A DNA stretch of 9,988 nt from an uncultured Planctomycetaceae bacterium. GTDB lineage: Bacteria > Planctomycetota > Planctomycetia > Pirellulales > Pirellulaceae. Made by a program: the position numbers and the translations under genes. The notes below the pieces were generated by a model. It worked only from the letters and a program-made list of their open reading frames with translations, ran no database searches and was not told the origin of the DNA. Of the stretch, positions 1 through 9,300 are shown in pieces (the stretch's first letter is position 1; every line of letters begins with the position of its first letter). The stretch covers positions 1 through 9,988 of the forward strand of contig CAIYOB010001286.1 in NCBI GenBank assembly GCA_903927685.1, written 5' to 3'.

Positions 1-345
1 ATCCACGACTTGGCGTTGAATTTCTTCAATTTCATCGACGTGAACGTCAGCGGGTACGTGCGTTCGGACGGCCAGTACCTCTTCCAGGGCCAGATGTCGA
101 CGGAAATCGGCATGGGGCCGTTCACGCTGTACGGCGGCGTGGGGATCGAGCTGAGCAACGAGCATTTTCGCGGTGAGATCTGGGGCGGCGTGGACTTCAG
201 CATTGACCTGGGGCTGTTCTCGATCGATATCACGCTTGCCGGTCTGGCCGCGGTGTTCGAAATCGGCGTGGCCAGCGCGTCGGCCGAATTGGAGATCACA
301 GCGGCGGGATTATCCTTTTCCGGCAGTGTCGGCTGGAGTTGGGGA
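1..345 (+). other. Protein region: alternating amphipathic beta strands (residues 1-115)
   Basis: The sequence alternates short hydrophobic/aromatic strands with Gly, Ser or acidic turns (for example FRGEIWGGVDFSIDLGLFSI and ITAAGLSFSGSVGWSWG). Repeated phrases of the type GxVxxSIDLGxxxIDITL suggest stacked strands or a beta-barrel-like or solenoid layer. It must continue upstream because the window starts mid-gene. I recognise no named domain here. The boundary at the GWSWG phrase is approximate and set by the change to a mixed sequence afterwards. Confidence 0.5.
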
Positions 346-3300
346 GACCCGCCGAAGTTGGCGGCCTTGGACAACGGCACGCTGGTCTTATTTGCTGGTG
401 TGGACGGACCGCGACGCGGCGAATTGTACGAGAAGATCAGCAGCGAGTCCTTCTCGATCTTAAAGGAAGGCGACAATCTGGCAGTGTATTCGCTGGGAGT
501 CAAGGAGCTGTATCCCGCGTCCAGTGTCCAGCGGATCCTGGTCCGCGATGCCGGCGGCAGCAAGGATTATCTCTATGTGGCGCCGGGCATCTCGTCGGCG
601 GTGGAATTCCACGGTGGCGACGGCAATGACACGCTGCTGGTGGGCGGCGGCGCGGCCGTCACGGCCTTGGGGGGCGAAGGTGACGACGTGCTGTACAGCG
701 GCACGGGCCATGACAGCTTGAACGGCGAGGCTGGCGACGATCAGCTGCACGGGGGGGACGGCAACGACCAACTGCAAGACAATGCCGGCCGAAACCGGCT
801 GTACGGCGATGCGGGGAACGACACGATTGCGGCGGGTGCGGGCAGCGATGCGATCGAGGGCGGCGACGGCGACGACTGGATCTCGGCGGGAGCGGGAAAT
901 AATGAGCTTGAGGGGGGGACGGGAGCCGACACGATCATTGCCGGGGGCGGCGACGACACGATTGACGGCGGCGACGGCGACGATCTCATCGAGGCGGGCG
1001 GTGGCAACGATTCGATCCTTGGCGGCAGCGGAGCCGATGTGATCGCGCTGGGCAGCGGACAAAGCGCCGTCGCTGGCGGGGCGGGTGACGACCGGATTCA
1101 GATTGGGCCGCTACCGACGACAGGCGTCATGCAAGTGGCGGGTGGCGACGGCTCGGATCGAATCGAATTGCAGGTGAATTCGACGGGCCTCAACACGGTG
1201 CTGGGCTTGTACTCCTTGACCCTGGGCGGCCTGAGCTTGCAGTTCAACACGACGGTCGAGTTGGTGCATGTGACGGACAGCGCGGCGACGACGACGGTGG
1301 TTACGCTTCCGGGCCAGCCGATGGCGTACGGGGCCACGTCCCTGATGGTGGAGGCAGTGGGCCGCATCGTGCATCCGGGAGTGAAGTTCAACATCCCGCA
1401 GGGCGCGCTGCGGTTGCATGCCTCCGGCCTGTCGGCCACGTTAGAGACGCAGGTGCAGGACCTGGAGGTGGTCAATTCCGGCAGCGGCGGCGATGCGGAC
1501 ATCGTGATTCGGGAAGACGACGATGTGAATCTCATCCAGGCCGGTCTAACCACGGCCCGTGGCTTGATCGACGTGCAACTGGCGGGGGACGACGCCCAAC
1601 TGACGCTGGTCGGGGGCCAGATCCGCACCGACAGGGCCGGCCAATCGGTCACGCTGCAGGCGGATGAGGTGGATTTTGTGGCCGGCGAGGACACGCTGAT
1701 CGGAAGTGGTCTCCTGATCATCCGCACGACCCACGACGCCAAGAACTACAACCTGGGCAGTGCCGCGGAATCGCAGGCGGGCGACGACCTGAGCGCCGCG
1801 GCGACACCCAATACGGCCCTGGATCTGTCGATGCGCGACCTGGCGGCGTTGGCCGACGGCTTCTCCCAGGTCCGCATCGGCCACTCCCTGGCGGGCAACT
1901 TGATGCGGATCGGCGACGTGCTGGATGCCACCGAAACCAAGTACAACCACGAACCGCGGCTGGCCAATGCCGCCTTCCGCGACCCGGTCTGGTTGACGGC
2001 CGACCGGATCAACGTGGTGGGCGATGTGCGCGTCCTCGGCGCGGGACTGGAACTGCAGAGCCGGCTGTTGGAAGTCCAGGCCATGAACTTGCACGTTCCC
2101 ATGGGCGTGCCCGACTCGGGCCTGTACGGCCAGGCCGTGTTGCTGGAGACTCAGGAACAGGCCCTGATCAGCGGCTGGGTGCGTGCCGACGAGTTGGTGC
2201 GAATCGATGTCTGGGGTACCACAGGGGTGGACGCCCTGAGCACGTATGCCGACGGCCCGAACAGCCTGCGCACCGATACCGGCTCGATCGTGGAGACGTT
2301 GGCCGCCGGCGGTCTGATCGACATCGACACGGTGAACTCGATCAAGCAGGCCTCCACGATCCAGGCCCAGGGCGCCGGCTCCCGGGTTCAGATCGATGCG
2401 GCGACCTCGTTCCAGAACTTGGAAGGCGGAGTGATTTCGACGCCGGGCGCCGACAGTCGCGTGGGTATCGCGGTGGGCACGTACCTGTGGTGCGAGCCGG
2501 GTAGCGCCGTACTGGCTGGCGTCCGTTTCGATCTGCTGGACGCCACTCCGGTGCCGGTGTTGATTGGGCGGAACGCGACCCTCAACCTGACGTCGCCCGG
2601 CGAACTGTGGGTGGGCGGCAGCGCGACATCGAGTGGCGCGATGACGCTGACTGCGGGTCAACGAGGCTCTGACCGCGTCGATTACTTCGACACGCTGCCG
2701 GGCGCGGTCCTGGCCGAGACGGAACCGGCGGACGCCTACGCCGCCGACCTGGCCGCGCTCAAGCTGCCAGAGGGACTGCGGGTGGTCCTCGCGACGCACA
2801 ATCTGGCGTTGGGCGTCACGGTCACTGTCACGACCCTAGCGGAGGGCCGGCGGTGGCTGGTCGACGATGGCGAGGCCCACCGCTATGTCGTGTACTTGTT
2901 CGACGCCGAGGGAGACGGCGTGGTCGACAAGGTGCAGATTCAGGAGCCGCACTACCTGATCGGCCAGCGCGGGTTCAGTTTCCTGTTGACTGGAACGCTG
3001 ACCGTGTTGCAGGACGACACGGATCTGACCCTGACCACGCCGGACGATCTGATCGTGCGGGGAAGCATCCACGTTCTGGGTGCCCGGGGAAATCTGATCT
3101 TGCAGTCGGACCAGTGGGTCTATTGGGAAGGCGCGGCCCGGGTCGCTGGCGACCTGACGGTTTTCGGGGGCGTCGACTGGGACGGCGCGGACCTCGGGGG
3201 CGCCGACCGCTACGGAACGAGTGTCTATGTCCACCCCACGTCGAGCGTGGTCACTTCCGGCTCCGGCACGAACATCACGATCCGCGGTAGCCAGGATGTC

Positions 3301-6300
3301 GACGTGCTGGGGGCGATTGTCGCGGGCGGCAGCATCGGCCAGGAAGGCGTCACCTGGGCGGGACCGGACTCGACCGTCACGGTCAGCGCGGGACAACAGG
3401 TGTACGTCGATACGGGCATCCTGGCGGCCAAGTCGGTCGCGGTTCAGGGCGGCGTCGCCGGCGCGGACGACGGCCGGCTGAGCTTGTTGGTCACGACGGC
3501 CGGCGGATTGACCGCGGCCGGCTTGACGTCGGACGCCAGCGGAGGGCTGGTCCAACTGAGGGGCGCGGACGACATCCAGATCATGGGCAACCTGCTGTCG
3601 GGCGGCACGATGTTCCAGCAGTTCAATCCGGATGGCGCGCGGATCGGCGAGACGTTCGAGTGGTCGGCCGAGGACTCGATGGTGCGCGTCGAGGCGGGCG
3701 GCCAGGCGTGGATCGGCGGCTGGACGGAGAACAGGCAAGGCGACACCGTCGAGACCGGCGGGTATCTGCGAACCACTCAACGGATCGAGATCGTGGGCGG
3801 GGTAAATCCGGCGGGCATCGGCGTGTACGTCAGCGCGGCCAGCGAGATCATGGCGGTGAACCCCGCGGCTTCGATCCTGGTCGATTCGACTGGCGATGCG
3901 GACATCCAGGGCGCGTTGCTGGCGGGCGGCCTCATCCAGCGCGTGTACGACGCCAGCGGCGAATACCTGGGCCGCACCCTGACCACCTACACCGGCGATT
4001 CGACGCTGCGGATCCTGGCCGACCACCAGATCCGAGTGGGCCTGGACCTGCAGGCCGGCAAGAGCATCGATCTGGTCGGCGGGCTGGATCCCGTCGAGGA
4101 CGGCGTGCCGTACTCCGGGAACGGAATCGTGCTCTACGGCTCGGTACAGATGAGCACCTGGCGGCCCAACAGCCAGATCAACCTGAACGCGCCGGGACCG
4201 GTCTCGCTGTTAGCGCCGGCATATACGCAGGAGATCAAAGCCGACACGTTTATTCCCACCTCCGACGGCAAGCTCATCAGTGACGTGACCCTCAACGTCT
4301 GGCTCGACAAGGTCGATTTCGAACTCACCGCCTCGATCACCATCACGCCCGCCCAGTCCGCGGACAACGACGGCATTGAGGACCTGATGGCGGATTTGCA
4401 GGCCGCGTTCGAATCCGCCGCCTGGACCGTGACCCAGTCCTACAACCCGGACCATCTGGTGGGGTCGGCGTACACATCCGCTCCGGCGGAGCCTGATTTC
4501 AAGATCAAGCTCCGCGATTCGGAGCTGCTGATCACCAGTCCGTATCGGTTCCGGCTCGACGATACCAGCCAGAACGCGGGTCTGCTGGGCTTCACTGCGT
4601 TATCTGCCAGCGACTTGGCTTCTTCGCTGCCTTACACGTTGTATGCGCCGCAGCTCGGTTCGACGGTCAGCATCGGTGCTCCGGCGGGACCGAACGGCAA
4701 GTTGTACATTGCGGCCAAGGTCCTGGCCTACGCGGGGATCAACTTATACAGCGGCCGCTCCTCGGACGGCCTGGATCTCGACCTGGATGCCACCGGGCGG
4801 CTGGAAACCGTCAACGCTTCGATCACGTTGAATCCCGGCGCCAACGGTGTCATCCGGGGCGACGTGCTGGCGCGCGGGCCCGGTTCGGATGTCGTGCTCA
4901 ACTCGGCCGTTTCGCTGGTTTTGCGGGGCAACATCGAGGCCCAGCGAGATATTCTTATTCATGCCGGGAGCCTCGCAGCCCCCGGCACGATCAGCGTCCA
5001 GACCTTCGGCACCAGCACGATGACGTCGCTGGGCGGCGGCGGACGGATCCTGATCACGGGTCTGAACGATGTCTCGATTAACAGCCTGGTCGGGCCGGGC
5101 AGCGTGGACCTGAGCGGCATCATTCTGGCCTCAACCAGCGGGAACCTGAGGGTCGAGAAGGAGTCGGGGCAAGTCGCCACGGGCGGCACGCTCCGATTCA
5201 TCGGCCACAACGTGGAGATCGCGGGCGTGGTCACCAGTTGTATGGCCTCGCCGACGGTGGGCGACTACGAAGTGGAGATCGATATCGACGGAACGGCCAT
5301 CCTGCGCGGCGATTTCAGCTTGGCCGGATCACTCCGCGTCGCGGCGGAACAGATCCTGGCGTACGACACCGAACTGGAAGTCGCGACCGCTGGGGAGCGG
5401 TTGACGCTCGAATCCGCCGGCGACATCCGTCTGGGGCAGGTGCTGGTGGCGGCGAACCATCTCCTCCTGCCTGACGGCCAGCGGTACATGGCCGGGGCGC
5501 TGCTGCGGGCCAGGGAGTCGCTCTCGGTCCAGGCTGGCGGCACGGTGATGATCAGCTCCGGCTCCACGCTGATGACCAGCGACAATGCGAGCCAACTTGA
5601 CCTCGACGCCGACCACCTGACCGTCGTCGGCTCGCTCCTGGCCGGGGCCAGCGTGGGCAGTCAGGGCGGCACGAGTTGGACCGGGTACAACGGGTTGCTG
5701 ACCATCGACACCTCCGGCGATGTGACGCTGGGCGGGCTGGGAGTCGGCGATTCGGGTTCCGATGTCCCGCGCGGCGGGACGCTGCAGGCCACGGGACAAG
5801 TGATCATCCACGCGGGTGACGAGCTGACGATGAACGGCCTGAGCACGATCCGGGCGGACGCGACCGGCGGTGGATCTCTGACGTCGGCGACGGCAGCCCC
5901 GATCGTTGTGACCGGCGGCGGCGGTTTGCATTTTGCGGGGCTGGTCGAGGCTTTGAACATGGGCGCCACGATCACGGCGACGACCGCGAAGTTGTTGACG
6001 ATCGACGGGTTGCTGCGGGCCCACACGTTGGTCACCTTGAACGCTGGCGAGGATCCATCCGGAGCCGGCGTGATCGTGCAGCCGCTGGTCCTGGATGCCG
6101 ACGACCAACGGATCTCGGGAGGCGTCGTGACGACTGCCGGCGGCGGGTCATTGGCCATCACGGCCACCGACGACATCGTTGTCTCGGGCGTCCTGGGCGA
6201 CTTGGACACGGTTGCTGGGACGCTGGTCGCGCAGGTCGCTACACTTACGGCCGATTCGACCAGCGGCGCCGTTTCCGTGCTCGGTCGGGTGTCGGCTCGC

Positions 6301-9300
6301 CACAGCATCCAGTTGGCAGGCGCGACCGTGAATGTCCTGGGCGGGCTGGTGCAGGCGTACCTCGGCGGCGGCTCGGTGCTGCTGCAAGCGACAGACACGA
6401 TTGTGGTGTCGGCGGCGGGGGGCGGCCTGCCTGCCGGGCAGATTCAGGCTCCGGCCCTGGTGCATCTCTTGGCTTCCACGGTCCGCGTCGACGGAGTCAT
6501 CTCCACCGCAGCAGATGGCAGCCGAGTGCTGCTCAATGGCGCAAGCGGCGTGTCAGTCACGGGGAATGTGAACTCGGCTGGATCGATCGAAGTCAACGCA
6601 GGGGTGAATCTGGCGTGGACACGGACCAAGCTGACGTCGGGCAGTCTGGCGTCCAGCGAACTGACGGGCGGCATGGTGCAGATCCTGAACAACGGCGTTT
6701 TGGACGCGGCTGGCGATCTCCGCGTCCGCTCAGGCACGGACGTCACGGCCCAGGCGTCGGCGGCGTTGGGAGCCGGTCTCAAGGCCGCTCCGCGGCCCGT
6801 CGTGACAACGTCATCCTCGTCGATGGACGTAGTCACTGGCTTCACGCAGGTGGCGGTCGGCACGATCCAGGTGCCCGAGGTTTCCTGGGTCACGACGACC
6901 GTCACCGAACAAGTCGGGATGGAAGAGGTGCAGATCGGCAATTCGTACCACACCATGGACGTGACGCTGAACCAGGACGGCTACTACAACCCGCGGGCCG
7001 CGGAGAATGTCAAGCTCCGCGAGTGGTTCATCGAAGGAATCGACTACTACAACGCCTCGGACTTCCCCCATACCAAGCTCAGCATTCCCGTCATCGACTG
7101 GTCGGCGTACGGCATCCAGGACCTGCCGTCGTCCGACTATCGGCGGGCCGCCTACCGAACATTCAACCAACTGTCGGACGACCAGCGTTGGGCGGTCCTC
7201 AAGACCCTCGGCTACATGCCGCTGTACAACTTCAGCTACTCGAATCCCGTCACGCATCAAGTGATTGATGGGGTTCCGTCGGAACATACCTGGGTCCCGA
7301 CCTGGGCCGGAAATGCGTCCGCCATCTACTACGTCGACGTGGCCGGGTGGAGCGACAAGTACATCCGCCTGCCGATGGGCGCCAATGAGGACGTGCTGCG
7401 TGTGGAGAGCCGCGGGACGCCGGCGGTCTCGTATGAGGATGTCGGCGACTACCGCGATCAGGCCCAGGTGCTGTACACCCAAGACAAGTCCGACCATCAG
7501 GCGTACTCAGGCGACTACTATCGCGAGTCCGATTACGACGACAGCGATGCCCGCTGGGCCGTATCCTACGACCGTTCCGGCCAGCGGTGGTATTCCATCC
7601 AGGATGGGCGGACGGGGGGCAGCATCGTAACAAGTTCTCGGGCCCCCACCTGGAGTTGGCAATCCACGACTACCGAAGCCAATGTGTACGACAACCCTAC
7701 GGGGGCAGCCGCGGCGGTTCCGGGCGCCTTTTCCACGGGCCGGTATGTGCTCGTGCCGGCGGGCTACCGAGCCGACACGGCCAGCGTCGCCGCGGAAGCG
7801 TTGCATGGCACCCATTCCGAGCGCGTGGGGACGGCCGAGGACAAGAAGTTCGACATCGATATCTGGTGGACCAAAGCTTACATCAACATTGACTCGGAAG
7901 GCGATTCAGAGGAGGAATGGGCGCTGGTTTGGGCGGGGGTCTCCGGCAACACAGGTTTTAGCCAACACGGCTGGGGCGGCGGCGGCGATAATGGATGGTA
8001 CGACTTCAACCGATTGATCTGGGAAGGGGTGTTGACGCATGAGGATCAGATCTACTTGCGGGGGATGATTCGCGAAGACGATGGCGATGGTGAGTGGGTC
8101 TTGAGCGATGATGACGATGTTTACTTGGATGCCAGCGGCTGGTATGCGGTGCCGGAAAGCGGGAGCTCGGACTACGCCTTCGCCAACCCCGGTTCCGCCG
8201 ATATCCAATTTCGGGTGGATTCGAGCCCGGGGTGGTATCACAACCATTACATCGACGAGACCTTTTCTGACTACACCTACGACTGGACTTCGATCTGGCA
8301 CTCCATTTCGGACAAGCGTTTGACCTTGTCGTACGGCTGGACGAGCACTTCCGAAGAGCTCTACGGGAAGAGGCCGCGTTACGAAACACACGACGTGCAG
8401 ACGAAGGTCGTGCAGAACCGGAGCATCACGCTGTGGAGTGCGGCGTCCGTGACGGAGTCGCAGAGCGTGCTAATCAGCAGCCGCTCGGCCGCGACGGGAA
8501 CGATGCTGCCCTACGGCATCTTCGCCGGCGACTCGCTGATAGCGGGGGGAGGCATCGATATTCAGGCCGGCCAGCACGTGACGATCCGGGCCGCCGCCCA
8601 GGCCCTGGGTGGCGATGTGCAGATCGTGGCCGGGGCGAGTGTGATGGTGGATGGCGTGGCGCCGACAGACGCCAGCAATCCGCTGACCCTGGCCGCCGAG
8701 GCCGAACTGCGAGCCAGCCAGCAAGTGCTGATCACGGCCGGCACAACCCTGACGGTGGGCGACACCGGGGTGCTGACCGTCCTCGCCTCGGCCGGAACCG
8801 CCGGCTTGGTTCGGCTGACGGCCGGCACCGACCTGAACATCAACGGAGCGATCACGTCGTCCGAGAACATCCAGCTCGGCGCCGGGGGCGATGTCGCCTT
8901 GAACGGCCGGCTGACCGCTGGCATGCTGGTCGAAGCGTCAGCCGGGCAAGCTGCGGCTCACGCGGGGAGCGTGAGCGGTGGAGCGTACGCCGATCTTCAG
9001 GCTACCCGGAGCGGGGCCGACGTTCGTCTGACGGCCGGCCGCCTGTCCGGCAGTCTTGTCCTGAACCAGTCGGCCCTGGCTGCCGAGGACCGCGTTGAAC
9101 TGACGGCGCTGTCCGGTTCGGTGACCCATTCCCAAGGTCTGATCACCGCGCCGGAACTGATCGTGCGGGCCGCGACTGGCTTTGCGGGCAGCATCGCCGG
9201 GGGCTCCGTCGACCTCGAACTGACCGGCACGGGCGACATCGCCTTGACCAGCCAGCAAGCCGTGACTCTGACGAACGTCCAGGCGGCCGACGGCAGCATC

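Larger units (their letters stand above)
2941..4245 (+). other. Protein region: beta-helix-like sequence II with internal repeats (residues 981-1415)
   Basis: After IQEPHYLIGQRGFSFLLTG the chain becomes a regular succession of short strands: LTVLQDDTDLTLTTPDDLIV, GSIHVLGARGNLILQSDQ, DVDVLGAIVAGGSI and so on. Most turns carry the form (D)xVxVxGxxxAGGxI. Three larger copies of a 92-108 residue repeat can be aligned by eye (listed separately). The fold is probably a right-handed parallel beta-helix, by analogy with haemagglutinin-like proteins. No enzyme active site was recognised. Confidence 0.6.

Noticed and set aside
613..1101. CRISPR or minisatellite interpretation of the 27-base periodicity
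   Set aside because: The period is a protein-level nonapeptide repeat; bases vary mainly at codon third positions and there are no constant repeats separated by unique spacers.
1546..2799. Open frame of 417 codons on the minus strand
   Set aside because: It lies fully antisense to the coherent frame-1 protein. Its translation is a Arg/Gln/His/Val-rich string with no domain pattern, as expected for the antisense of GC3-rich coding DNA.
2836..4026. Open frame of 396 codons on the minus strand
   Set aside because: Antisense to the repeat-bearing beta-helix region. The composition (Arg, Asp, Ala, Gln, His) and lack of motifs mark it as a shadow.
3660..4283. Open frame of 207 codons on the plus strand in another frame
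   Set aside because: It overlaps the frame-1 coding sequence throughout, and the product is a low-complexity Arg/Gly/Asp string without a recognisable domain.
6781..7020. Possible end of one gene and start of another at the change to the aromatic module, with ATG codons in SSSSMDVVTG and TMDVTL
   Set aside because: Frame 1 stays open through the junction, no stop precedes these ATG codons, and no convincing ribosome binding site stands out. A single continuous protein is simpler.
6814..8469. Mobile element insertion (IS or intein) as the origin of the aromatic module
   Set aside because: No terminal inverted repeats, target duplication, transposase motif or intein splice-block residues (N-terminal Cys/Ser with a His-Asn end) were seen, and the frame is kept on both sides.
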